This document shows, in pieces, positions 1 through 11,147 of a DNA stretch of 64,000 bases (within the stretch, counting starts at the first letter, position 1; the number at the start of each line of letters is the position of its first letter). The notes under the pieces were generated by a model. That model ran no database searches. It worked only from the letters and a program-made list of their open reading frames with translations, and had not been told where the DNA came from. This DNA comes from Didymella arachidicola. Lineage: Eukaryota; Ascomycota; Dothideomycetes; Pleosporales; Didymellaceae. Both the position numbers and the translations under genes were made by a program. The stretch covers positions 744,001-808,000 of the forward strand of contig CM049986.1 in the NCBI GenBank assembly GCA_016630955.3. Direction: 5' to 3'.

Positions 1-1366
1 AGTCTCTCAGACGAACGAGCTGTTTTGACAGGTCTCTGCACGATACCCCCGGTCTTTCTTCTCACATGCATCAAGCGGCAGCGCTAGTAGCGGATCCATA
101 AATTAATCGAATGATCAATTCACCACCTGTGCCTCATCGACTGTAAAATTGACGCGCTGTGCCAAAATCGTAAATATCTCTTGACATTTTGGCCTTCAGC
201 CTGACATGCATGTAGCACCATACAACGATTCCTTCTGCTGTCCCTTGTATGGATCTGAAGCTTCTACCCAGCGTGAAGTTGTGCGTCTTCTTCGAAACAT
301 CCGTATGAGACGTTGACGCCCTGTCGTGCCAGCTCTGTGCCCTGACGACATTCCTGAGTGCTAGTTTTCATTCTGCGCAAGGCTGGCCCGTTTGTCCTTG
401 CTGGTGAGCCACATGTATGCTGTCATAGAGATGAGGAACGCTGGAACATGCACGCAAGCTCGTTCTAGCCAGCCGCAGTATGCGACACGATGTTTCAATC
501 CAGGCTGCCCTCGAGGACGCGCTCAAGGCACCCTAGGCCCACGAGGGCAGCGTACTACATGCGGGGAAGGTAGCGTTGTCAGCGCCAAACGGCATTAGGT
601 GCCCATCACGCATGAACGCCTTAGCAGCAGCAACGTAGGAATATATTGGGAGGAGGCGTATATTAACCAGACACGGCTACCTGGCTGACGGAAACGATGT
701 CCCGCAGCAACAGGCGGGAACGGACCGCACGTGCCCGCAAACTGCAGAACATTGTTTCCAAGCTTCTGCAAATGCATCTTTTTCCCGTGGTTGCACACAC
801 GGACAAGTGAGATCGCCACAGCCGCAGGACGCCTGCAATTTAACTGAATCGCGGCGGCCATCCACTCGAGTCCCGGGGCTCGCACCTTCATGTGGCTAAG
901 CGTGCGATCGAATGTAACGTAGCAAAGAAACCCCACCAACGCTCGCCCTGCCTGCACTCGCCTTGCCTGGCGCCAGCGACCAGCGACGTTGTCCGCGACC
1001 AGCGTCCTTGCTGCCGTGCCTCTGGCAAATACAACCTTTATGCTCTGGATGGCCGTATCACCAGGCGACATCGGTCACCACCGGCCCGCAGCAACCTCGT
1101 TGTGCATTGGAATCCACAATGCTGGAAGAACTTGCTTGGTTTCTTCAAGTCTGATATAACGCACGCAAACGACATTCACTCTAAGACCTGGCCCCGCTGT
1201 CATTGCTACTTTCACCATACTCTGCCCCTCTATGCCATCCCTGACGTTGAGACGATACAAAAGCCGCCGCGTCACCCACACTTCTGACTGCAACGGCGCC
1301 TCGGGCAGCAGTCACCATCCGCCTGCCGCCGACGACGACGACAACCGCTGCTGGTACAAACAGCTC
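1..1366. other. Intergenic / hexokinase upstream region
   Basis: No coding sequence that I recognise on either strand. The open frames here, including one of 158 codons on the minus strand at 595-1071, have no recognisable motif and no convincing splice sites. The right part is the promoter and 5' leader of the hexokinase-like gene. The hexokinase frame stays open back to an ATG at 1232, so the start could lie inside this stretch. Confidence 0.5.
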
Positions 1367-3023
1367 ATGCTCGATTATTGGCAGGGCCTTCTTGCGGCTC
1401 TGAAGCAGTTAGCCATGCTCCCTTCACTAATACACACCGTTCTTCCGTTAACCTCACGGAAACGCAATATGCGTGAGGTTCTGCGGACCTATGACCGCAC
1501 CATGGACGACTTCTTGCGCGAGACACAACGCCTTCTGGAGAACCCCCTCGACACCGCAAGGCTGCAACAGATTTCTGCCGGACTGCAGGAGCAGTTTGCG
1601 CCCAAACTTCGGGCTAGTGACATTTGCATGCTTCCGTCCTACAACCACAAATTGCCTTCCGGGCTTGAAAAGGGGACATACCTGGCGCTCGATGTTGGCG
1701 GCTCAACGTTCCGCATTGCTTTAGTGGAGCTAAATGGCAGGCAGCCTGGGGCCAAGAACATGCGCATCGTCAACATGAAGAGTTTCAAGATTGATGAAAA
1801 GGTTCGACAGCGACGAGGAGTAGACTTCTTTGACTGGATGGCTGAGAAGATTGAGATCGCGCTTGCAGAAGCTCCGCCCCAGAAGGTCGACAACATGAGC
1901 AGCTTTCCTATGGGACTAGCCTGGTCCTTCCCCATCGAGTATGTACACTTTCCATTGCTTGACTTCAATTTTAACACCGCTCCTAGACAGACATCATCAC
2001 GTAGTGGAAATCTTCTCGACATGGGCAAAGGTTTTCACGCAACCGACGGCGTCCTCGGTCAAGACCTCAGCGAGCTGATTATGGCGCCGTGCAGGAAAAG
2101 GGTAAGCGTAACGTCACGACCAATTTTAGCACAGATTAACATGTAGCTAGCATCTACCAGTGCATATGGACTCCATCGTCAACGATTCCTCTGCAACGTT
2201 GCTGTCACGGGCCTACGAAGATCCATCCACACGTTTTGCCGTCATTCTCGGCACTGGGTTCAACATTTCCGTGCACCTGCCCGTTTCGTCACTTGCAGCA
2301 ACCAAGTATAAAGGCTACCCCCAGAAGTGGTTAGACGAAGCCACGCACGTCCTTGTCAATACCGAATGTAGCATGTTCGGAAAGAACGTCTTTCCAACCA
2401 CTCGTTGGGATGATCAGCTCAATGCAACACACATGCGACCGGATTTCCAGCCGTTTGAACATATGATCAGCGGCCGCTACCTCGGGGAGATCGTCCGCCT
2501 GATCATTGTCGAGGCTGTCCGCACTGCAGGTTTGTTTAGTGGTGAGCTGCCAGCAAAGATGAGCGAGCCGTATTCCTTGGATACAGGCACCATCGCTGCT
2601 ATGGAAATGGACGGCTCAAAGCACCTTGCTGGCGCCACCGCAATCCTGCAGACGAAGCACCCGCTCAGCAAGCCGCCTACATACAACGACATCCAGTTTG
2701 TTCGACAAATTTCGCAACTTGTTTCGCATCGTGCTGCTGGGTTCCTCGCTACCGGAATCCACGCGTTGTGGGTATTGCGCACTACCGCAGAGGGCCTCAC
2801 ACCAGCATCCGCCGGTCGGATGAGCATTGGCTGCAATGGCTCTGTAATCGAAAAATATCCATTGTTCAAGGAACTTTGTCAGACACATCTTGACGATCTT
2901 GCCGTTGCATCTGGCGCCGAGCCCGGGTCGATCAAGCTTGAGATCGCGATTGAATCCGCCATCTTCGGCGCAGCTGTTTCAGTCTGCAGTCTCGAAAGTC
3001 AATCGACGGCGCTGCACATGTAG
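1367..3023 (+). CDS. Divergent hexokinase-family kinase (candidate GlcNAc kinase)
   Basis: Two exons, 1367-2101 and 2151-3023, with a 49-bp intron; 535 aa from the ATG at 1367. An in-frame ATG at 1232 would add 45 low-complexity residues. The protein has a hydrophobic N-terminal segment (LLAALKQLAMLP...), then hexokinase motifs: phosphate-1 LDVGGSTFR, sugar-binding region LAWSFPIE, the catalytic Asp in VNDSSATLL, phosphate-2 GTGFNISVH, and MISGRYLGEIVRL. Classical hexokinases have GGTNFR, NDTVGTL and GTGTN at these places, so this is one of the atypical fungal hexokinases related to HxkC/XprF. Known: NAG clusters of filamentous fungi contain a divergent hexokinase that phosphorylates GlcNAc. 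Inference: the same role here, because of the RON1-like factor, GH3 hexosaminidase and deacetylase next to it. A regulatory, non-catalytic role is possible. Confidence 0.85.
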
Positions 3024-5285
3024 ACAGCAGGCCACGGCGGAATAATACCAAACATAGAGTTCATGTTGTGTTTCACACGCATACGGTGAGCATTTGCTTT
3101 ATACCCTCTCAGCGACGGAGTTTTGTACATACAATTCAGATACAGGATTGAAGGTTCTTGCATAGCCGGTCTTGATGACTGGTGATTGGGCTCATGGTAG
3201 CATAGGGGACATGATGGAACGAGTTCCCTACAGCGTTTCGGTATAGCATATGGCCCTTTGGGCCGCCATCTAGCAACACTATTGTTGAATGCCATCATGA
3301 TACATCACCCCGCGCGCAAGCACTTGGAGACGTTGCATCACGGTCTGACTGACGCGCATGATGGAACAATCGATGGCAAGTCTTACGCTCCCACCTTTGC
3401 TCTTCGATACGCAGCCTTGATCTATGATGATCCAGGTTCTCTAGTACCGGAGCACACCCTCGTCAATCAACGTTGATGAACTCCATCTCTTTCGAGGGGT
3501 GCGCGCATCCTCGCCGATCTGGTATTCCATCGTATCACGTCTTCGGCACGAGCGCATGGGATGCATACTGCGAGGTCGCATCAAGCCAGGAAGCCACGGA
3601 CGGCTCCACGCGAGATGGGACATGGCATGAACATGGCATACAATAGCATTGTGACCGTGATAACGTGGACGCGCAATATCAACCTTAGGGTTCGGGTGCA
3701 GCGTGGGGAATGTGGAGACAGTGTAGGGATTATCGCACTGTAATGTTAGGTGTGATAGTGTCTTTCCATCAGAGACGGGAGGGGCCAGGCATGTACCACC
3801 GGTCGGGAAAGGGCACGCAAAAGGCAAGTGTGATTAAGCGCCTAGCACCGTGACTCTGTGCAGAATCAAGACTTGGACGAAGACATCGATGCCTGGCTAG
3901 GTCTTGATGACATCTCGCCTGTGGTGTCACCATAATGACACGTTCTTGAAACTGTGCCATCTGCGTGAAGTTTTACAGATTGCTCTCGACCCTTCTGTCC
4001 GGGCGAATCACTGCACCGACAACAAGAGACGAGACTCGTTACTGAGGTGTAAGTTTCTAATCGGTGGTATGTGGTCGTATCCACTGGGCTCCACATGGAT
4101 CATTGATGGCCAACAAGCCGAGGATAGCCAAGCCTTGTCTGCCCAGTGTTCGGTGCATGGGCATTTCAGGAGCAATGTTCCGGTGTATCGTAGGATTACC
4201 TGATGGTTTAAAAGATTGAAGATGATTGCGGTGTTCCCCTTTGAGACCTCGTGCCGAGGCTGAACCTGAATCCATGTAGATGCACAGCAAGCTGATGCCA
4301 TACACCGTTACATCGTCGGTGACCATCGGCGCAAATGTCACAACGACACCACACCACTGCGCACGACAGACGTCGATTCCTTAGTCCGTTGTTTCGCATC
4401 AAAATGGCTGACAGAGGCTTCGATCTCGGGCTGGGCGTTCATATTCTAGTTACTTGCTTTTGTCTAGCGCAATCTTCAGCAGGAACACGTTCGCACACCA
4501 GATTTTCACTCAGCCTCTCTGAAGGGCAGAATGCGACGATCATGAGGGGTTGTGCTGACAGGCTGGCTGCTGTTACATTCCCGCGGTATCCTAATGCAAG
4601 CGTTTGATGCGTTCGGTCTGCAAGAGCAACGAATGACGATATGCTGGGTGAAAGCGTGCTATATGTGAGGTTACAGTAAAGAAGTTGTTACCCGTCTGTC
4701 GCGTTCTTCGGTCGTAACCATCCACAGAAGTCATGATGATCCCTCAATCTCGATGTGTTTGGAAAGTACCGATTAAAATTCTCACACAGTCCGTGGATAT
4801 AGTGCTGCCTGTAGCCAACGCCCAAAAAAAAGTGGCCTGGTATAGATACTAAACATGTAACAGCCGAAAGAAGCCCGACAAAACCATTTCGGTCCTCTGA
4901 GACAGGTCATACAAGAAAAGGTCGTAGCAGTCGTAAGGCAGAGTAATCATGCTCGCTGAGGATCAAGAGATGACAATCGGACAGATGGAGCTGTGTTCGA
5001 GAACGTATGAATATGCGCAAAACACCGACCATTCTCAAAGGATCATCCAAAAAGAGAATAGACGCATGACGCGGTCCGCGCCAAGATGCGCCACAGCAAG
5101 CAGAGAGGGGTCATTCAAAAGTCGACAGTTTCGTGCACAAGAGACACATCTCTTCATGCAAGGAGGATGCGCAGCCAATTGGGAGGACACTGCGGCGTTG
5201 GTGAGAGCAGACACCGCGACAGAACATACTCAGAGCAACTGAAGAGTTCACACGACACGAGTCCAGTCGGTAACCCTCGAGTAGA
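3024..5285. other. Intergenic region between convergent hexokinase and NDT80-like genes
   Basis: About 2.26 kb holding the 3' ends of two convergent genes. Frames on both strands are short and carry no motif I recognise. I looked for the glucosamine-6-phosphate deaminase expected in a GlcNAc cluster and saw no trace of it. Confidence 0.5.
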
Positions 5286-6946
5286 TCAGTAAGCTGAGGC
5301 TTCGAAGTACCGTTTGGATCGATTCTTCTTTTCGAGAGAAGTTGGATCCTGGGGCAGATTTGTGTGGTGAACGACATGCGGACGGTACACAGCATCGACA
5401 GGTGGCATCCAGTCGTCAAGCCCGAGAGGGAAGTACTCATATAGCAGGTCAGCACTCTCGTCGGGGCTGTTGATAATGCCGATGGAGAAGGATGGTGGAC
5501 GTGCTGGGGCAACACGTTTCCTGGCGTGCTCAACAGGTGAGGGTGCCTTCTTTGGCTCGTCTTCAGTGAGTGAAAGAGTGACTGGCGCGATCGAAGTTCT
5601 TTGTGGAGGAGGAATGCTTCTGGAGACCTCGGGCGTAGATTGTGCATATGGTACCGCGTGCGGCATCTGCGACGAAGGTGGGTCTGGCGGTATGGCGGTC
5701 GTGGCACCTCCGCCAGGCACTTTCCAGTCAGAAAAATCTGGTGATATTGGTGCTTCCACAGCGCTGAGATCGTACGGTACCTGCATCATGTTCTCCGCTT
5801 TAACGGTTGCTGTCATGTTGCTTTGCACCTGATTCTGGCTGACGTGAGTAGCTTCCCCAATGGTTGTACGACTTGGCTGCTGAGGGACATGAGACTTGCG
5901 AGCCTGCGCGGTTCCACCACTGATAGGCATGTCTTTGCGCGACTGGAAGTTCCTCGGGCTTCTGCCACGAACAATGATCGCACTTGAATGGATTTCACAC
6001 AGAGGAACCTTCATGCCGTTGGCGAGCGACGCTACGACCTTCAGGCGTACGACGAAGTGCTGTTGCAATTCCTTTCTTCTGCCGTTGTTAGCGGTCGCTA
6101 TGCGAAACTGCAGTCTCTTCCAGCTTATGGGAAAAGAGACATAGTTGCTGTCCATATCCTGACCCGTGGACAAGTCCAGAGGGTATGTTGGAGGCTCTTT
6201 CTCTGTCTTGTCTTCGATAGGCACTGTGCTCGTAGCAGGCGTCTTCCATGGCACTGATATGATCTTGACCGAGCTGCCCTCGAGAGACTCGGTTGCGGAT
6301 ATGGTGAGCTCCTGGCCAAGTATGGGTATTTGTTCGCCATGATCAGTCAGAAGGACATGCATGCTCCTTGGTAATGTGACTGTGCCTGTAATCTGGAAGA
6401 GATTGCGGCGATAGCAGGTTAGCTCTGACGGTGGTGGTTGAACGTCGCCTGCTATAGCCCACGGAGACTCGGCAAGAAAGAACATGCCGTGCAGCTGGGC
6501 TGACATGGACATCTGCACTTTTTGCTGCATACCCATGCTGAGGTCGAGAACAGTATACGGGACGCTAGGCAACGAGAAGCTTAGGAGCTTATTGTTGCTA
6601 TCAATGCTAGGGCTCTCTGGCACACCGTTCTGTTCGTGCGGGTGGATTGATTGCTCGTATGTGCTGTGAACGTCGGAGAAAGGGTCCTCGTAGGTGCTCG
6701 GAAATCTTCGTAGAGGCGGTGCTGGGTGCTGCATGTGGTACTGCGACACGGAGAAGGCATCTTCGCTCCTGCGCAAAAGAATTAGCAGATAGTCGCGCGC
6801 AGGGCTGCAACTGCTTACGCAAACGTCTCGTTGTCGAAAACCGAGCGCTGGTCATATTGATCAATTGGCGCCATGGGCATGGCCATATGCTGTTGCTCAG
6901 GACCAGGAACGTTCTGCATCAGCATGGGCGCCGCGAGATACGACAT
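5286..6946 (-). CDS. NDT80/PhoG-family transcription factor, RON1-like
   Basis: Two exons: 6946-6819 (start MSYLAAPMLMQ) and 6768-5286, with a 50-bp intron; 536 aa. The NDT80/PhoG DNA-binding domain covers roughly residues 110-310, with stretches such as FLAESPWAIAGD, LTCYRRNLFQITGTV, WKRLQFRIATANNGRRKELQQHF and IIVRGRSPRNFQ. A proline- and serine-rich linker follows, then a conserved C-terminal patch (YFPLGLDDWMPPVDAVYRP). Known: the family includes VIB-1/XprG (starvation response, proteases) and RON1, which controls the GlcNAc catabolic cluster of Trichoderma. I cannot separate these paralogues by sequence alone. The neighbouring hexokinase, GH3 enzyme and deacetylase argue for RON1. The gene lies tail-to-tail with the kinase and has its own promoter of more than 1 kb. 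Confidence 0.85.
6769..6818 (-). other. Intron in the NDT80-like gene
   Basis: GTAAGCAG donor and TTTTGCGCAG acceptor on the minus strand. It joins the codons of FDNETFA to SEDAFSV in frame. The methionine at 6776 on the downstream side is therefore not the real start. Confidence 0.8.
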
Positions 6947-8097
6947 GGTGGTGGTATCGAAGCCCTCCATGGCGGTGGTGCAGACTGGCAAAGGCTAGGC
7001 GCATTCGCGCAGCAATGGAGAAGAAGCAATCAGGCGGCAGCGGCGGGGCTGCGGTGAAGTGAGTGCGGAGGTAGCAGCAGTGGTGAGGTGCTTTGGATCG
7101 TCGTCGGCGCAGTCGTCGGCGCGGAGAAGCTGGGGATGACAGGCGAGCGTGTGTGAGGCTAGAGCAAGGGTGTGTTTGGGCGAGCGAGATTGAGATGGCG
7201 ATGTCGGTGATGCAAGCGCCGCATAGGGAGCGCAGCCGGTAATGCGTGCGCACCCAGACAATATCTGTAGCTCCAGTGCCTGTCGCTGCTGAAGCTGTGT
7301 GACTTGAGCCCACCGCAACTGATCACATGCAGGCCCGAACCGCCAAGCAAGATGCGCGGAGTCGACAATGCAGGCGAGGAAAGCTCCCGCGGCCGCAGTG
7401 GGGCACGGAACCCAGCAACGTCTACCTGCAGATTGCAGACAAGGAGCACGACAAAGAATAGAGGCTGATGCAAGACAAGACTGCACCGTGGCAGAGATTC
7501 TCGAAGGCTTCTCGAACGGACAAGCCGAACGTTGGCAGTCGCAGATCAGGGCGCCCTCGAGCCGAAAGAGCCAGTGAGCGAATCGCGCGCCCCCTCCTCC
7601 TCCTCCAATTCGAAGCTATGGCAACCGCGTCCAGAAATAGACCAAGCTTTCCTGCTCCTCCACTGCTCTATCCTGACGACATCCGCCCACGCATTCGCTG
7701 AGTGATTTTCATAATTCGCGTGTTGGACACTATAGTGCTAGGCAGAGCCAAAGGGAGGAGTGCAACAACTTCATGCCATGTTGGTCGGGCAAATGCAACC
7801 GAGGGCTTGCTTCGTCACTTCCCCATTAGGACATCCACTAGTGTTATGCATCACAGCAACCACGGTATCGGTACCATGATGCGCGAGCTCGAGAAGATCA
7901 ACAGCTGCTGGCAATTAGAGCAGCTATCATCGATTGTTCGGCTACGAAGCATTGGATGTGTGTACTACAGTAAACGCCTAGACTCCCGGGTATGCCAGGA
8001 GAACGATGGTTCGCCAAATTAGTCGCTTATCCAATAGGCCTTGTGTTACTGGCCGCCACAAGATATCAAAACGCCGTGAACGGATGTCGCAGGTACC
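6947..8097 (-). promoter_or_regulatory. Upstream region of the NDT80-like gene
   Basis: About 1.15 kb between the start of the NDT80-like gene and the 3' end of the GH3 gene. No coding sequence recognised. A pyrimidine-rich tract (CCCCTCCTCCTCCTCC) lies at about 7589-7604. No binding site for a named factor could be assigned by eye. Confidence 0.4.
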
Positions 8098-11000
8098 TCA
8101 AGCAGGGGGTATCGTGGTCCATGTTGCTGCGTCGCAAGAGACCTCCTCAAAGTTGTGCATTACGTCGAAGCCCATTGAAGAAAAGCCGTCAAAGTTTCCA
8201 TCACCATCCATCTGTACACGTTAGCAGTTTGATCTTGTGGGCCCTGGATCGCCACGACTTACATAGTCCAGCAGGCAGGCATTACAGCCTTGCTGTCTGA
8301 TCTGTCGCATTCCAAGCAGAATCAGCCCTTGTAGGAGCGTTGAGTACTCTCCGGCGCCCGGAGATATGACTGGAGATGAGATACCCCCTGCGGTCTCCTT
8401 GAGATCCCTGAGTGGTGGTATATATTCAGATAGTCGTGAATGTTGATTATAGAGCACCACAGTGCCCACGAGCGCGCCGTCCTCGGGACGTTTGGCGCGG
8501 ATGATGCCGCAAGCAAGAGGATCTTGCAGCGCAAGCTTATACACCTCGGCCAAACCTTGACGATTGCTGGTCTTGATATGATCCAGGATAGGCCCTGCAT
8601 AATCCCAACCGTATATGAGGTCAAACTGTGCTCCAGCGCTCGCCAAGCTTTTCGCCATGCCTTCAGGTGGTGTCCAAGCCTGCAAGTTTCGAGCGACCAT
8701 ACTGCAGATTGGGCGAGAAAGGGCCGCACTCCATCCTAGATTGGCGAACCACGATCTCAGGCGTTTGCGCTCAGGACCATGACCTGTGGGAATTCCAAGG
8801 TACACGCTCGGCAATCGTGATCCTAATTGGAATCGCTTAATGCCTTCCTTTTGCAAAAGTGTCCTGATGGCTCGATTGTGTAGTGAGTGACCAATGGACA
8901 GTTTCCGCCGAGCAGGATCGACAAATAGCGCACTGATGACTCCAGTACCTGTTGATTTGAAGAAGTAGGTGGAGCAGAATCCGTACAGTGCTTGCGTACT
9001 GCTATTTCTCACCACGAAGTGTGACTCTTCGACTTCAGAATGGTGTAATATGAAAGAGCTGGATGTGGCATTTGATAACTCGGACCGTTGGTTCGGTGCT
9101 GCGCTTTCAACAACCACCTGAATTAAAGTGTCGAGGGCATTGGAGTCGCGATCCTCATTGAAGATTTCAACTAACCAGTGCTGTCTCGAAGGGTGGAGCT
9201 TCTGGCTCTTGCTAATTGTCCCCGGCAGTGTGCCCGTTGGCGAAAGCTCGCCATACAAGACTCTCACCAGCGAATTGAGCGCTGTTTCGGTGAAGTCATA
9301 TGTGCAAATATACGTGCCGATCGAGGTGTCCATCGCGAAGTCATATGGCGAGCTGACAGCTACCACAATCAATGGTTTCTCGCGCTTCTCCCCGCCAGTA
9401 GTGTATTGCATATTGCAAATCATCGAAACATGCTTGGTAAAACCAGACTGGTACAAGTTGCGGTTGGCGTCTGCGGTGAGCACAATGATTGCGCTTGCGC
9501 GGTTGATGAGATTTTCGTGTACAGGTCGAACACCATTTGCCGTGTAGGAAGTATGCAACACGCGTCCGTTTCGCTGCCTAGCTAATGATCGGCCTAGTTC
9601 TCTGAAGACACGCTCTCCGCCCATAACGGAAGAGCTGTGTTCCCAAGCATGAGGCTCAGGAGAGTGCGTAGCCGCGGCGTCGGAGAGCTCTCGTGATGCG
9701 GCAGACGCTGCCAGAGGCTTAACCAATGGCGTCAGCAGCAACAGCTCCTCTTCGCTCTCTAGAATGTTGGTCAATGGTAGAAGCCGGTTCTTGTCGCGCA
9801 CAACTGAGATGGAGCTGTTGTATGCTTTAGTGGACAGTGCTGTATGTGAGGGCTGGAGGGTTTCGAGATAGTTGACACCTGGCGGATTCAACGCTTTGTC
9901 CCATGACGTGCATTTTGCTTTCAGAGCTAGTACTCGCCTGAGGGAGTTGTACACCCGCGATCTGGAGACATCTTCGTTTTCGATTCCTGTCTTCAGGCCT
10001 TTCATCCCTTCCTGCTGGAACTCGAATGATCGGCAAAGAAGAACCACGTCACAGCCAGCATTGACAGCCATGACTGTACCACCTCCGACACCAATGTTAT
10101 GGCTGAGTGCTTCCATCTCTAGGCATTCAGATACGACTACGCCGTCAAACCGTAGGTCAGTCCGCAGCAGTCCGTCGATCACCTGGTCGGAGAGGCAGGC
10201 ATGCATGGCATTCAAGCCTGCAGAGGACATGGCGCAACCTCCGACAAACATCGAGTCAAGTCCTTTTTCGATAGCCTTCTTGTAGGGAATCAACGCACTC
10301 AGACTCAGCTGCTCCAGCGATTCTGTGATGATGGGAACATCGAGGGTTGACCCAAGGAACTCGAGGTTACCGTAGGATGGAAAGTGCTTGCCCAGTGTCA
10401 CGACCCCGGCTTCTTTGTAACCTTGCATGAATGCGCAGCCATATGCCGCGACTTCCTGGGGATCGTCGCCAGCTGTTCTTACTCCGAGTGGTTGATTGCG
10501 TGCATTGGTGAGGACATCGAGACAAGGTCCAAAGATCCAATTGATTCCACAGGCTGCAATTTCTTGTGCAGTTGCTTTTGCTACTTCGAAAGCCAGGTCG
10601 GTCGATCCTGCAGCTGCCATACCCATGTTGCTGGGGTATTGTCGGATGTAGATCTCATCGAAGAGGCTGTTGACACCACCGTTCTCTTGATCAAGGCCGA
10701 TCGCCAGAGGCACAGGGTGTCCAGCTTCGTGTGCGATCTTCTGCAAATCATAGCAAAGCTTTGTGGTCTGTTCCGCGGCTTGAGCCCAATGTCAGCAACG
10801 CTTATCAAACAACATTACATTGCGCCGTAGGCCTCGTTCCTCACATTTGCAATTCTTTGCAGTAAGCAAGATGGAGCCGACCTTGAAGTCCTCGATAATT
10901 GTCCGAATGTGTGGGGTAACTGTGGTCCCGTCGAACCCCATCATGAACATTTGGCCCTGATTGTCACGTTACTTGCTGATCCACTATGTCACGTAATGTG

Positions 11001-11147
11001 ACAGGAGCTACCTACCATGGTCCTGCATTATGACAGCGTTAGCCGGATTTTTGGTCGCATTGCGCATTGTATGAAGAAGAGCGCGCGCGAAGCTCACCTA
11101 TCGAGATCGTCCCAAACCGGGTCCAGCTTCTCGGTTTTGGCCGCCAT
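8098..11147 (-). CDS. GH3 beta-N-acetylglucosaminidase with C-terminal GNAT-like domains
   Basis: Five exons on the minus strand: 11147-11098, 11022-11016 (7 nt), 10956-10845, 10778-8263 and 8211-8098; 932 aa. The N-terminal half is a GH3 TIM barrel (MGFDGTTVTPHIRT, GLDQENGGVNS, GKHFPSYG near residue 187, VVSECLEMEAL near 274). Then comes a second GH3 domain and, from about residue 620, two GNAT-like acetyltransferase segments ending with SSMGFDVMHNFEEV. No signal peptide, so probably cytosolic. Known: fungal GH3 NagZ-type enzymes fused to GNAT occur in NAG clusters and split chitobiose to GlcNAc. The last exon is hidden behind a 51-bp intron; without it the protein would end early as DYVSRG... 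. The bacterial Asp/His catalytic pair is not obvious (see findings). It shares a divergent promoter with the deacetylase gene. Confidence 0.85.
8212..8262 (-). other. Last intron of the GH3-GNAT gene
   Basis: GTAAGTCG donor, CTGCTAACG branch-like sequence and GTGTACAG acceptor. Removing it joins LLDY to MDGDGNFDGFSS in phase 0 and completes the GNAT fold. The unspliced frame stops after SRGDPGPTRSNC. Confidence 0.75.
11016..11022 (-). other. Predicted 7-nt microexon of the GH3-GNAT gene
   Basis: GACCATG is flanked by an AATGCAG acceptor and a GTAGGT donor. Exon 1 ends with AG after MAAKTEKLDPVWDDLD. Joining it directly to the next good acceptor (exon GGCCAAATG at 10956) shifts the frame to a stop, whereas including these 7 bases gives the continuous LDRTMGQMFMMGFDG, as expected for the family. 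Confidence 0.6.

Noticed and set aside
595..1071. 158-codon minus-strand frame upstream of the hexokinase gene
   Set aside because: Overlaps several equally open frames on both strands, and has no recognisable motif.
5470..5832. 120-codon plus-strand frame within the NDT80-like gene
   Set aside because: Antisense shadow of a Pro/Ser-rich coding region.
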